DNA of 64,000 bases, from positions 167,954 through 231,953 of the forward strand of contig NZ_MXQF01000005.1 of NCBI RefSeq assembly GCF_002165575.1. Reading direction: 5' to 3'. The notes below the pieces were generated by a model. That model was not told the origin of the DNA. It was given only the letters and a program-made list of their open reading frames with translations, and did no database searches. Positions 9,285 through 18,044 of the stretch are shown in pieces. Numbering within the stretch: position 1 is the stretch's first letter; each line of letters starts with the position of its first letter. Source of the stretch: Pseudoalteromonas sp. A601. Its GTDB lineage: Bacteria > Pseudomonadota > Gammaproteobacteria > Enterobacterales > Alteromonadaceae. Position numbers and translations under genes: made by a program.

Positions 9285-10032
9285 AAAATTAAGTGCCCTA
9301 ATTTTGTGTGCGGGCACTTTACTTCCTACCAGTTTATTCGCGGGCGAACTTACTCAATTCGAAGCCAACTATGACATTTTGCGCAAAGGTGAAAATCATG
9401 GTCAGGGTATACGAACTTTAAAAAAACTCGCTAATAACAATTACCAAGTAAGTTACCAAAGTGATATTGAGTGGATGATATTTTCCGACTCTCGTAAAGA
9501 GACCTCCAATTTCACTTTTAGCAACAACAAAGTATCGCCAGTGGATTACAGCATGATCCGTAAAGGCACCGGTCCTGATAAAGAATATACTTTATCGTTT
9601 AACAACACAGACAAGCTCGTCAATAGCAGTGAAAGTAAATACCCTATAAAATGTGAATGGAGTGAACATTTCCAAGACTCAATTTCATACCAAGTACAAG
9701 TTCGAGAAGATCTTAAAAAGGGTAAAACCAATTTATCGTACCCGCTCGTTGATAAAAAAGGTAATTGCCGTGACTACAACTTCGAAGTAGTTGGCACTGA
9801 AATGATTTCACTGCCTATAGGCAATATTGAAGCGATAAAAGTAAAACGCCTGTACGACAATGACAAACGCCAAGCATTAGCCTGGTTTGCGCCAGAAATG
9901 GACTATATGTTAGTTAGAATGTGGAAAGGCGAAAAAGGTGTAGAACAATTTGAAGTACAAATGAAATCTTTCACCGTGACCAGCCCTGTGGCAATACCAA
10001 AAGACATAAATAACGAAATAGCACCAGAGTAA
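9241..10032 (+). CDS. DUF3108 family exported protein
   Basis: The frame is open from 9199, but the best start is the ATG at 9241 (MKTNSQYT), giving 263 residues and a 44-bp overlap with purN. A signal peptide follows, with hydrophobic core LSALILCAGTLLPTSLF and likely cleavage after LFAG. The mature part is beta-rich and matches the DUF3108 pattern of periplasmic proteins of unknown function, often found beside purN in this order. A purine-related role should not be assumed from position alone. Confidence 0.8.
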   Translation: MKTNSQYTAQTTHNKKLSALILCAGTLLPTSLFAGELTQFEANYDILRKGENHGQGIRTLKKLANNNYQVSYQSDIEWMIFSDSRKETSNFTFSNNKVSPVDYSMIRKGTGPDKEYTLSFNNTDKLVNSSESKYPIKCEWSEHFQDSISYQVQVREDLKKGKTNLSYPLVDKKGNCRDYNFEVVGTEMISLPIGNIEAIKVKRLYDNDKRQALAWFAPEMDYMLVRMWKGEKGVEQFEVQMKSFTVTSPVAIPKDINNEIAPE

Positions 10033-10052
10033 ATTGGGGTTGGTATATCGAG

Positions 10053-10934
10053 CTAATGTTCAACATCCACTGATAATTTAGTAAGGTGGTTTTCTATGGC
10101 TTCTATGCAAATTTTAATACTTAATGGAAGGTGCCTCTCATAGGTATGTAATGCATATACTTTGTTTATTGGCAGTTTCAACTTTGGAAAAACTTCGCAC
10201 AAAGCAGGTTTTATCATATTGAACTGAAAATCAGGGATCAAGCCAATACCAGCACCTTCTTTTATCAAGGCTAAACAAGAATAAAATGAATTAGCTCGAC
10301 AATGAGCTGTCGCTTCATAAAGTACTCGATTTCCATCAATATCACTAAACTGGTGACGAATCTGTTTACCCTGCCATTTATTCGCTATATACACAGCGTT
10401 ATCAATTCCATTTTTTAATAGCAAAGCGCGACTTCCACAAAGAATATCTCTGAATTCTCCAACTCTGCGTTGTTTAATATTACTATTTTTAGAAGGACCT
10501 ACTCTAATTGCTAAATCTATATTATCTGACATCAAGTCTAATTGGCTATCACCACTAATTAACTCAGGCTCAAGTAGTGGATATTGTTTTAGTAATTTCC
10601 CTATTGCTGGTGCAATCACTACATCCATGAGTGCATTGGGCGCTGTAATTTTTATAACCCCCTTTGGGACTTCTGTTGATTCTTGCGCTTGCTGCCAAGC
10701 GAATTCTGTAATTTTATTTATTTCCTTGCAGGATTCATAAAAATCGTTTCCTGCAGTAGTCAGAGCATGCTTTCTAGTGCTTCGTTTAATTAATAAAACA
10801 CCTAGCTCCTTTTCTAGTACCTTAAGATGTTGGCTCACAACCGATTTTGACAATTGAAGTGACTCTGCCGCCGCCGTAATTGAGCCAGCTTCGACAATAT
10901 GAGCAAACACTGACATATAACGCAATTTTTTCAT
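10053..10934 (-). CDS. LysR-family transcriptional regulator
   Basis: The first 60 residues form a LysR-type winged helix-turn-helix (AGSITAAAESLQLSKSVVSQHLKVLE). A substrate-binding domain of about 210 residues follows, which probably senses a small ligand. The start chosen is the ATG at 10934, because an AGGA site lies at the right distance and the extra nine residues of the longer frame look non-coding. The gene is divergent from the NTF2-like gene with about 100 bp between them. In LysR systems that usually means it controls its neighbour. The ligand is unknown. Confidence 0.9.
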   Translation of the reverse strand: MKKLRYMSVFAHIVEAGSITAAAESLQLSKSVVSQHLKVLEKELGVLLIKRSTRKHALTTAGNDFYESCKEINKITEFAWQQAQESTEVPKGVIKITAPNALMDVVIAPAIGKLLKQYPLLEPELISGDSQLDLMSDNIDLAIRVGPSKNSNIKQRRVGEFRDILCGSRALLLKNGIDNAVYIANKWQGKQIRHQFSDIDGNRVLYEATAHCRANSFYSCLALIKEGAGIGLIPDFQFNMIKPALCEVFPKLKLPINKVYALHTYERHLPLSIKICIEAIENHLTKLSVDVEH

Positions 10935-11038
10935 TTTTGATTGTCCTACAAAACAGAACATTAAATTCTATTATCTTTGTTTTTACACTCAATGAAAAGC
11001 TATATTATTCACCTATTCCGATAACTGATGAGAAAATC

Positions 11039-11413
11039 ATGACTGATAAAAATATTTTAGACCTATGTAAAGAAGGGATTAGTGCTTGGAAAACAGCATT
11101 TAATAATCAAGATGCTGCTGGGTGTGCTGCTCAGTACACCGAAGACTGTATCATGGAAGCAAAACCACTAGGCGTGTTCAAAGGCCGAGAAGAGATTTTA
11201 GGGTGTTGGCAAAACATCATAGATCAAGGATTTACTAATGTTGAGTATTCGAATGTTAAGTGGGAAGCCGCTGAAGGTGAAGGGTTTATTCTTACTTCAA
11301 ACTGGGAAATGAATAAAGCCTTTGGTGTAGTACATCATGAGCATTGGATAGTTGAAGCAGACGGTAAAGCTCGTTTAAAAAGCGATTCATTTGAAATCTT
11401 AGGTGAAAAATAA
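11039..11413 (+). CDS. NTF2-like / SnoaL-like small protein
   Basis: The 124-residue protein has the cone-shaped NTF2-like fold pattern: an N-terminal helix, then the motif AAQYTEDCIMEAKPLGVFKGREEILGCW, then alternating strands ending in HEHWIVEADGKARLKSDSFEI. Members of this fold act as isomerases, hydratases or binding proteins, and no specific reaction can be assigned. The ATG at 11039 is preferred over the long upstream extension, which overlaps the divergent LysR gene. The VOC gene follows after 12 bp, so the two form an operon probably controlled by the LysR protein. Confidence 0.82.
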   Translation: MTDKNILDLCKEGISAWKTAFNNQDAAGCAAQYTEDCIMEAKPLGVFKGREEILGCWQNIIDQGFTNVEYSNVKWEAAEGEGFILTSNWEMNKAFGVVHHEHWIVEADGKARLKSDSFEILGEK

Positions 11414-11425
11414 ATTGAGGGTCTA

Positions 11426-12292
11426 ATGATGAGCATAACTAACCATCGTTTACAAATTTCAGAGCCGAAAGCTTCACTTGATTTTTATTTAAACAAGCTA
11501 GGTATGCTCCTCATTTCACAGTATGAGATAGATAATAAACATCACTATTTTTTATCTTTTTCAGATAATCAAGATGCTTGTTTAGAGCTTGTTTTTGCTC
11601 ATGACACTGTGTTTTCTGTTCAATCACAGCCAAGCTTAACAGAGGGATATTGGAAATACTCAATTGCAGTACCGAACCTAAGGTTAGCTAGAGAACATCT
11701 TATATCCCAAGGGATAAATATTGGCTCTCCATTTGAAGTAAAAAATATTGCTTATCTTTGTCACTTTACTGATCCTGATGGATATTGTATTGAATTAATT
11801 CAGCATTACTTCACAAACAATAGCCGTAAAAGACTATCAAGCAGTAGCTCGTTCCAAGAGTGCTTGCCCACACTTAACCTCTCAACACTTAGAGTTAAAC
11901 AAATAGACGAAAGCTTAGCGTTTTATACAAAACTCGGTATGAGGCTTGTTTCACGCCAAAAAGTAGAAAGCAGAAATATGCATCTGTACTTTTTATCTTT
12001 TAACATGGAATCACCACCGTCTTCGGACATTGACTCATTGAGGGTTAGGGAATGGCTTTGGCAACGACCATATACTTTATTAGAGCTTCAGCATACCGAT
12101 GGTATAGAATCAGAAATTGGCTTTAAGTATAGAACATCAACAAGTTCTGGATTCTTAGGCTTAGATATGAATATTTTGAAAAATTTACCAAGCAATGTTG
12201 TAGGAAAAGAAACGGAATTTTTAGTTAGCTCAGGAAAGGTTACTGGAGTTGCTCTCAATGACCCTGATGGCTATCAACTTAGATGTTTTTAA
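11426..12292 (+). CDS. double-domain VOC (glyoxalase-like) protein
   Basis: The 288-residue protein carries two vicinal-oxygen-chelate modules. The first spans about residues 3-128 (HRLQISEPKASLDFYLNKLG to FTDPDGYCIELIQHY). The second spans about 149-288 (LRVKQIDESLAFYTKLGMRLV to LNDPDGYQLRCF). His7 and Glu122 of module one are plausible metal ligands. The family includes glyoxalase I and extradiol dioxygenases. It starts at ATG 11426 or the next codon, after a GAGGG site. Its 3' end abuts an antisense esterase remnant. Confidence 0.85.
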   Translation: MMSITNHRLQISEPKASLDFYLNKLGMLLISQYEIDNKHHYFLSFSDNQDACLELVFAHDTVFSVQSQPSLTEGYWKYSIAVPNLRLAREHLISQGINIGSPFEVKNIAYLCHFTDPDGYCIELIQHYFTNNSRKRLSSSSSFQECLPTLNLSTLRVKQIDESLAFYTKLGMRLVSRQKVESRNMHLYFLSFNMESPPSSDIDSLRVREWLWQRPYTLLELQHTDGIESEIGFKYRTSTSSGFLGLDMNILKNLPSNVVGKETEFLVSSGKVTGVALNDPDGYQLRCF

Positions 12293-12311
12293 GTGCCTCG
12301 TCGCCATCAAG

Positions 12312-12443
12312 CTAAAGTACAGGGTATACTCGTTCGAGTGTTTGATTATAACTTGGCGGTAAATAAGCACTAAAGCTAAGTTGATCATCTAAAATAGCAG
12401 GTTCAAGCTGATGAGCTTTTGCTAACATAATGTTTTCTGACAC
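12312..12443 (-). pseudogene. N-terminal remnant of an esterase-family gene
   Basis: On the minus strand, a GTG at 12443 opens a 43-codon frame that ends at a TAG at 12312. The peptide includes SFSAYLPPSYNQTLERVYPVL, which matches the start of putative-esterase alpha/beta hydrolases, where the next residues are usually a hydrophobic Y-L-L-D-G or L-H-G stretch. Reading through the TAG gives L-D-G-D-E, as if a tyrosine codon had become a stop. The frame then runs into the antisense side of the VOC gene. The rest of the esterase, including the GxSxG serine, is absent. This is a broken, truncated gene. Confidence 0.65.
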
Positions 12444-12516
12444 CTACGAAACTGAAATAAAAACAGCTAACTAAACACGGCTAAAACAGTTAACTTTTTA
12501 CCGCCTCTTCTACCGT

Positions 12517-13500
12517 TTACGTATTTACAACTTGCTTCAGACTCCCTTTTATAACAACTGTTGCTGATATTTTATCTTGAATGGCTTGACGGTTTGGGTC
12601 CCAATAGACTTGTAAGAACCCTAGTAAACCAGTTGCAAAGCCAGCGCCATAACCACCGTAACGGCCAAAGCAATCAAGTAAACCTAACGGCTCCCCATTC
12701 AAAGCCACAACACGAATATTACAGACCTTTTTACCCGGCGTTTGCCCTTTCCATAAAAGAGAAAATAAAGTGAAATAAATCGCAGCCCAGCCAAAGCCTA
12801 GACCTAAATCTTCAATAATACCTATACCCCACTTTAAAATACTATGAGATGTTGGTGAATTTGGCTGGGGCTCTATAGATTCAATTTCCTCTAATCGTTG
12901 TTCATCATATGATTGTTGTTCTGCTGTCATCAGCTGCAACAGGCTTCTTACCACATAAACGTTAGCATCTTCATTGAGTTCGGCTAGCTTTGGTATCTGA
13001 GATACTAAGTTGGTTAACTCATTTTTCTGGCATACTTGACCGCACTTTTCATTATCCGATGTTAGTTGTAAGTATGTGTTTACTGCCTGCACTTCTTCTG
13101 AGCTTAATACAATATCTTGTTGAGTGGTCGCACTTTCAGCCACAGTGTCACCATCAAAGTAATCAATTGCTACTGACAATAAATAAAGCGAGCTGAAAAA
13201 TAACAAACTAGCAGCCGTTAATTTTAATACTCGCCGCCATAGCGAGTTCATTTTAGGTAAGTGTTTTTGCGCTGTCCCTTTATAAAAAGCCACTGCAGCC
13301 ACAAATGCAATTAAAGCAGCGCTGAGCTTTGCCGCAAGAAAGATTAACATAACATCGATAATCATCGCTGCCGCTCGTCTTGTTGGCGATGCCAGCGATA
13401 ATCCTAATAATGCTTCATCTATTTTAAATGCATAAGGTGTAATGACTTCCTTGGTTTCAGAGCGTGTTAAATTTAACTCTTCTATCTGTTCAGCCTTCAT
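12517..13500 (-). CDS. RDD-domain membrane protein
   Basis: The 327-residue protein has the RDD signature split as usual. ASPTRRAAAMIIDVMLIFLA (near residue 37) holds the Arg and Asp of the first helix, and LLWKGQTPGKKVCNIRVV (near residue 245) precedes the last membrane segments. Four to five membrane segments flank a loop of about 130 residues, with two CxxxC-spaced cysteines (CGQVC) and glutamates, probably periplasmic. RDD proteins are membrane proteins of uncertain function, some linked to ion transport. No operon partner is evident. Confidence 0.85.
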   Translation of the reverse strand: MKAEQIEELNLTRSETKEVITPYAFKIDEALLGLSLASPTRRAAAMIIDVMLIFLAAKLSAALIAFVAAVAFYKGTAQKHLPKMNSLWRRVLKLTAASLLFFSSLYLLSVAIDYFDGDTVAESATTQQDIVLSSEEVQAVNTYLQLTSDNEKCGQVCQKNELTNLVSQIPKLAELNEDANVYVVRSLLQLMTAEQQSYDEQRLEEIESIEPQPNSPTSHSILKWGIGIIEDLGLGFGWAAIYFTLFSLLWKGQTPGKKVCNIRVVALNGEPLGLLDCFGRYGGYGAGFATGLLGFLQVYWDPNRQAIQDKISATVVIKGSLKQVVNT

Positions 13501-13531
13501 AACGTTCTTATCCTTGAGTAATTATTAGCAG

Positions 13532-14248
13532 CTAAACCATTAGCGCAAGTTTATCAATAAACGGTTTATTCTGTTCATCAATAATTTGAATTATTTCTTT
13601 ATGTAAACGCTTTTTATGCTCTGCAAAAATAGCTCGTTTTTTGTCAAATGCAGCAGCAAATTCCATCGCATCTGTAAGTAAAGTGTCGTTATCTTTTGAA
13701 GCCTTTTCAATTACGTGATCGACAGCCAGCTCTGCACCTGGGACGCGTCGGCCGGTTAATTTCATTTCATTAAAACGGTAATAAGGTATCGCTTTTTTTA
13801 CAAAGGCTATCATTCCCGGTAAAAATGGAATTGATAAATCAACTTCTGGGAAGCAAAAGAACCCACGATCTGCTCGCATAAACCTAAAATCACAGGCGCA
13901 TGATAAAATCGCCCCATTACCAAAAGCATGACCATTAATCGCCGCAATCACTGGCATCGGGAACAGTAATAAAGTTTTAAAAACCTCGTCCATATCGTAC
14001 ATAAAGCCACGTATTTCATCCGCTTTATTCGCTTTCATGGCAGGCATGAGCCAATCTGTATCGATACCTAAACTCCAGCTCTTTTCATCATTTGACGTAA
14101 TAACTAGGGCTTTATGATTTTCGTTTTCAAGCACTTCACTTAATAGCGTCTTCAAAGTAGCGGCAAAAGTGGGGTTTTGGCGATTTTCGCCGTTGGTAAA
14201 TGTAATCACTGCCACGCTCTCGTGCGTAGATAATGTCATAATACTCAT
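13532..14248 (-). CDS. enoyl-CoA hydratase/isomerase (crotonase) family protein
   Basis: The 238-residue protein shows the crotonase fold. The oxyanion-hole region is AAINGHAFGNGAILSCACDFRF, and FPEVDLSIPFLPGM holds the likely catalytic Glu. That last stretch resembles delta3,delta2-enoyl-CoA isomerases more than hydratases, so isomerase activity on unsaturated acyl-CoA is a reasonable guess. The ATG at 14248 is preferred to the one at 14254, because the AAAAGG site is too close to the latter. It stands alone on its strand. Confidence 0.85.
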   Translation of the reverse strand: MSIMTLSTHESVAVITFTNGENRQNPTFAATLKTLLSEVLENENHKALVITSNDEKSWSLGIDTDWLMPAMKANKADEIRGFMYDMDEVFKTLLLFPMPVIAAINGHAFGNGAILSCACDFRFMRADRGFFCFPEVDLSIPFLPGMIAFVKKAIPYYRFNEMKLTGRRVPGAELAVDHVIEKASKDNDTLLTDAMEFAAAFDKKRAIFAEHKKRLHKEIIQIIDEQNKPFIDKLALMV

Positions 14249-14430
14249 AGTCATACCTTTTAATTTTTATTGTGTGATTAGATTGCCCCTTTAATATTAC
14301 AGGCGCTTATTATTAATAATGCCATGGTTAATGTTTAAGTTGCTAGGGTTAAAGCTGTCGAATTGATTGTCTAAAGCATAAATATTGATCACAATGCTCA
14401 CTCTATAGTTTAACGCAGTGGTAATTACAT

Positions 14431-15075
14431 ATGAATAAAACGGCAATTGTTATTGGTGCCACAGGCTTAATAGGTGGCCATTTAGTTGAGCAGTTAATTG
14501 GCGCAGCCCATATCACTCAAGTAATTACGCTTACTCGCCGCCTTGTTAGTTATAACAGTGATAAAGTCATTAATTATGTGGTGGACTTTGCACAATTAGA
14601 GCAACACTCAAATTTATTTAAAGCTGATATTTTATTTTCATGCTTAGGCACGACTAAAAAAGCCGCAGGCTCAATTGACGCGCAACGAAAAGTAGACTTT
14701 AACTACCAACTCCATGCTGCTCAACTTGCTGCAAAGAGTGGTGTTGAACACTATTTAGTGGTGTCGTCCAGCGGTGCGAATGCTAACAGTCGCAGTGCGT
14801 ATTTAAAAATGAAAGGTGAGCTTGAGCAAGCGGTAACCCAGCTTAACTTTAAACAGATTAGCATTATTCAACCATCGTTATTACTTGGCGAGAGAGGTGA
14901 TGACTTTAGGCTTGGCGAAAAACTGGGAAGTATATTGTTACCTGTTTTATGTAGGCTTCCAGGCCTTAAAAAATTTAGACCAATAAGCGGTAAACAAGTC
15001 GCTATAAAAATGTGCAACATAAGTGCCCAACCAGCTCAGGGGCTAAAATATTATAAACTGAATGAGTTATTTTAA
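14431..15075 (+). CDS. NAD(P)-binding atypical SDR, TIP30/HTATIP2-like
   Basis: The 214-residue protein opens with a Rossmann dinucleotide-binding motif, VIGATGLIGGHLVEQL (residues 7-22). It continues with FSCLGTTKKAAGS and the active-site-like VVSSSGANANSRSAYLKMKGELE, which holds a Tyr-x-x-x-Lys pair. This matches bacterial TIP30-like atypical short-chain reductases, whose substrates are mostly unknown. It is not clearly in an operon; the next gene lies 192 bp away. Confidence 0.85.
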   Translation: MNKTAIVIGATGLIGGHLVEQLIGAAHITQVITLTRRLVSYNSDKVINYVVDFAQLEQHSNLFKADILFSCLGTTKKAAGSIDAQRKVDFNYQLHAAQLAAKSGVEHYLVVSSSGANANSRSAYLKMKGELEQAVTQLNFKQISIIQPSLLLGERGDDFRLGEKLGSILLPVLCRLPGLKKFRPISGKQVAIKMCNISAQPAQGLKYYKLNELF

Positions 15076-15267
15076 AACCGTTTGACCAAACCAATGTCAA
15101 CTGACCATTATGATCACACTGCAAACTTGTGCTCTAAATCTATTGCTTAGGCCTTTATGTAATGGGTTGTAATGTTTAATCGACATTTTATCAACTATAA
15201 CGTTTGTTGAGTAAGGAATGCCTCCTTATTTGTACTTTGCTTCACAAACCTTAAATGGAGATTTATT

Positions 15268-15852
15268 ATGTCAAATACACTTACCATACTACCAAACCCA
15301 AAAACTCTCGCTGTAGCGAGCACATCCCCTTCTAACACAGCATCACTTGCTGCGGGTGATGCAGAAACATGGCAAATTTCAGAAAAAAAAGGGACTATTT
15401 CAGGTGTTGGCGTTACTGTATCAGGCGCGGGAGCCTGGGCTAAAATGTCTGGCTCTTTCGATTTTTCGATTGTAAATCTAGAAAGCTCTAGCACATATCA
15501 AAAAATGGTTTCTGAATATAGTATATCAGGTGGTGTTAGTGGCTTTTGGGGATGGCTTGGATTCGGTGCAAATGCAGAAACGCACAAACAAGACATCAAA
15601 GAAACAATGCAAGAACTTAGTCAGCAGCAAAAAGTAAATGGCTCTGTGGATGTTGATCTTATGGTCACGGGTTTGATCCCAGGCTTTGAAGTAAGTGCCA
15701 CGGCGTATATTCTGGTACTTCAAATCCAAAGCTCATCTGGTGCCACCTATAATATTGCTTCATCAACAAGCCCATCTACGGATGTTGGGGCACAAGATCA
15801 AAACCAGCAAAACCTACCTACATCTGATAATAATTCAACTATTAGCCTATAA
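15268..15852 (+). CDS. protein of unknown family, glycine/serine-rich
   Basis: I do not recognise this 194-residue protein. It has a good GGAG ribosome-binding site and no clear signal peptide. The central part alternates small and hydrophobic residues (GTISGVGVTVSGAGAWAKM), as expected of long amphipathic beta-strands. A Trp/Gly-rich turn, GFWGWLGFGAN, follows near residue 92, then a short charged helix and more strands. The last 40 residues are Ser/Gln/Asn-rich and probably disordered. A hairpin follows it, then a small secreted protein. An adhesive or membrane-active role is only a guess. Confidence 0.75.
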   Translation: MSNTLTILPNPKTLAVASTSPSNTASLAAGDAETWQISEKKGTISGVGVTVSGAGAWAKMSGSFDFSIVNLESSSTYQKMVSEYSISGGVSGFWGWLGFGANAETHKQDIKETMQELSQQQKVNGSVDVDLMVTGLIPGFEVSATAYILVLQIQSSSGATYNIASSTSPSTDVGAQDQNQQNLPTSDNNSTISL

Positions 15853-15862
15853 AAATCAATTT

Positions 15863-15898
15863 AAGATCACCACTACAACTTTGCATTGGTGATCTTTT
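15863..15898 (+). terminator. intrinsic terminator
   Basis: A 10-bp stem (AAGATCACCA and its complement) is followed by a short T run, 11 bp after the stop of the unknown protein. It separates that gene from the small secreted protein. Confidence 0.75.
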
Positions 15899-15934
15899 AA
15901 TTATAACTATCCAATTATAGTTAAAGGAAATACC

Positions 15935-16306
15935 ATGAGGCCTATTACCATCGCACTTCTTTTATTGCTTACTTCTGCTGTTAGAGCTGACTCATCTGTA
16001 ATATCTGCAATAAATGATAATTTAAGCTCAACAGTATGGACGGATAATTTTAAAATAAGTGTAGCTTTCACTGACACCAGCTATGAAATACAAGAGACGA
16101 GTGTTACCCCCTCCCCTTTTGTGATCAATAGAAAAAACGATCTCATATTCTCTACTTTTACTCGTTTGAAAAAACAAAAAGAAGTTGTCATAAAAGATAT
16201 TACTGGCGACGGTTTACCAGACATACGTATAACTAATATGCTAGATAAAAATGGGGAAGTTTTATCTTCATCTACTGAAAAAATTGTAATTACCTATGAA
16301 AAATAA
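15935..16306 (+). CDS. small exported protein of unknown family
   Basis: The 123-residue protein starts with a clear signal peptide (core ITIALLLLLTSAV, cleavage probably after VRA at residue 18). The mature part of about 105 residues is unknown to me. Near its C-terminus is DITGDGLPDIRITN, whose D-x-x-G-D-G-x-x-D spacing resembles the calcium loops of FG-GAP repeats. AAGGAAA is its ribosome-binding site. It lies between the unknown protein and the convergent AbgT gene. Confidence 0.78.
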   Translation: MRPITIALLLLLTSAVRADSSVISAINDNLSSTVWTDNFKISVAFTDTSYEIQETSVTPSPFVINRKNDLIFSTFTRLKKQKEVVIKDITGDGLPDIRITNMLDKNGEVLSSSTEKIVITYEK

Positions 16307-16329
16307 TTTAACTCAGTTTCATAGGTAAT
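16289..16329 (+). terminator. long inverted repeat across the stop codon
   Basis: A perfect 13-bp inverted repeat (ATTACCTATGAAA, 16289-16301, and its complement 16317-16329) is built from the last codons of the small exported protein and the bases after its stop. The RNA hairpin would enclose the stop codon. It has no T run, so it may serve mRNA stability as much as termination. Confidence 0.5.
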
Positions 16330-16335
16330 CGTTCA

Positions 16336-16362
16336 GAAAAAGTCTCATTAGTTAATGAGACT
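16336..16362 (-). terminator. intrinsic terminator of the AbgT gene
   Basis: On the minus strand a 10-bp stem (AGTCTCATTA and its complement, two-base tip that will open to a larger loop) is followed by five Ts. It lies 18 bp past the AbgT stop. Confidence 0.8.
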
Positions 16363-16379
16363 AATTACATAACCTTGTG

Positions 16380-17939
16380 CTACGGCGTCACTGCCGGGTA
16401 AACATAGCTGGCATCTAAACCCAGTGGAATACCAAGTGCCCAGTAGCCGAGTAAAAACAAACTCCAACCAATCATAAAGGCAATTGAGTACGGTAGCATC
16501 ATCGCAATTAAGGTACCGATACCCGTGCCTTTAACATACTTTTGACAGTACACCACTACGAGTGGAAAGTAAGGCATTAACGGGGTAATAATGTTTGAGC
16601 TTGAATCCCCTACACGATACGCAGCTTGGGTTAAATCAGGCGAAATACCTAACTGCATCAACATAGGCACAAATACAGGCCCAAGTAATGCCCACTTAGC
16701 AGAACTTGAACCAACAAATAAGTTAACAAAGCCTGTTAAGAAGATTATTCCTACGACAGTTACAGCACTAGGTAGTTCCATCGCCTTTAACAGCTGCGCA
16801 CCTTCAATAGCTAATAGTGCCCCTAAATTTGATTTACTAAATGCAGCAATAAACAGCGAGCAGAAGAATGCCATAACAATATAATACGACATACCATTCA
16901 TCGCTTTGCTCATTGCATCAATCATGTCTTTAGAGCTTTTAAAAGTACCAACCGTGAAGCCATATACTGCACCGGGTATCCAAAACAATAAGAAAATTAG
17001 CGGCACAATTGACTGCATTAAAGGCGATCTAAAGTTTGTAAGTGAACCATCAGCGCTACGCATTGCTGAATCGGCTGGTGCAGATACAAACGCTAATAAC
17101 GTAAGACCTGCAATCATCACGCTACTTGCGATAAAAAACGCACGCTTTTCGTCACTACGAGCATCCTCAAACGCCGGTAAATCTTCGGTCTCACCATCAA
17201 CGGCAGTATTTTTTAGTCGAGGTTCAATAATTTTATCAGTGATATACCAACCTAATAAAACGATAAATAAGCTCGATGCAGACGTAAATGCCCAGTTATT
17301 TAATGGGTTAATCGACATCGTCGGGTTAATTATTTGCGCCGCACTTTGGGTAAAGCTTTGCAATAACGGGTCGATGCCAGATGGAATAAAGTTAGCACCA
17401 AAGCCGCCACTTACACCAGCAAATGCCGCAGCAATACCCGCAAGCGGATGACGCCCTGCCGCATAAAAAATCACACCAGCGAGCGGTATAACTAACACGT
17501 ACCCAGCATCGGTTGCTGTATGGCTAACAATAGCAACCAAGATAATAGATGGTGTAAGCAGCTGTTTAGGCGTTACTTTTAACATGAGCTTTAAGCCCGT
17601 GTTAATAAAACCAGAATGCTCAGCAACCCCTACACCTAACATAGCAACTAAAACCACGCCCAATGGTGCAAAACCAGTGAATGTTTTTACCATAGACGAT
17701 AAGAAGGTGGCGAGTGAATCACTGGCCAACATGTTATTGATTATAATAGCTTCGCCAGTACGCGGGTCGATGGCGTCAAAGTTAACGCCTGAAAACCACC
17801 ACGACAAAACCCAAATTAGTAGCATGGCAAATAGAAAGATAATTGCTGGGTCTGGAAGTTTATTCCCGACCCTTTCTACAAAGTTTAAAAATCGTGCAAC
17901 TAGCCCGGTCGGCATCGTCGCATCATTATTATTATTCAT
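16380..17939 (-). CDS. AbgT-family transporter
   Basis: The 519-residue polytopic protein matches the AbgT family along its length. It has the N-terminal NKLPDPAIIFLFAMLLIW, the re-entrant AAAFAGVSGGFGANFIPSGIDPLL, the SSSAKWALLGPVFVPML hairpin and GDSSSNIITPLMPYFPL near the end. E. coli AbgT takes up p-aminobenzoyl-glutamate, while some relatives (MtrF, YdaH) export antifolates. The direction here is undetermined. It has a good AAGGAA site and stands alone on its strand, bounded by a terminator downstream and mobile-element debris upstream. Confidence 0.93.
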   Translation of the reverse strand: MNNNNDATMPTGLVARFLNFVERVGNKLPDPAIIFLFAMLLIWVLSWWFSGVNFDAIDPRTGEAIIINNMLASDSLATFLSSMVKTFTGFAPLGVVLVAMLGVGVAEHSGFINTGLKLMLKVTPKQLLTPSIILVAIVSHTATDAGYVLVIPLAGVIFYAAGRHPLAGIAAAFAGVSGGFGANFIPSGIDPLLQSFTQSAAQIINPTMSINPLNNWAFTSASSLFIVLLGWYITDKIIEPRLKNTAVDGETEDLPAFEDARSDEKRAFFIASSVMIAGLTLLAFVSAPADSAMRSADGSLTNFRSPLMQSIVPLIFLLFWIPGAVYGFTVGTFKSSKDMIDAMSKAMNGMSYYIVMAFFCSLFIAAFSKSNLGALLAIEGAQLLKAMELPSAVTVVGIIFLTGFVNLFVGSSSAKWALLGPVFVPMLMQLGISPDLTQAAYRVGDSSSNIITPLMPYFPLVVVYCQKYVKGTGIGTLIAMMLPYSIAFMIGWSLFLLGYWALGIPLGLDASYVYPAVTP

Positions 17940-18044
17940 TTCGCTTGTTCCTTAGGATTTTAACCAGCATACATTACCGTAAATGCTGCGTTAGGTAAAT
18001 TTTAAGTAACCAGAAAATACAGCTTTTAGGAACTAAAGTCACAA

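Noticed and set aside
16591..17955. Three long plus-strand frames opposite the AbgT gene
   Set aside because: They are antisense shadows of a well-conserved transporter and have no ribosome-binding sites or recognisable domains.
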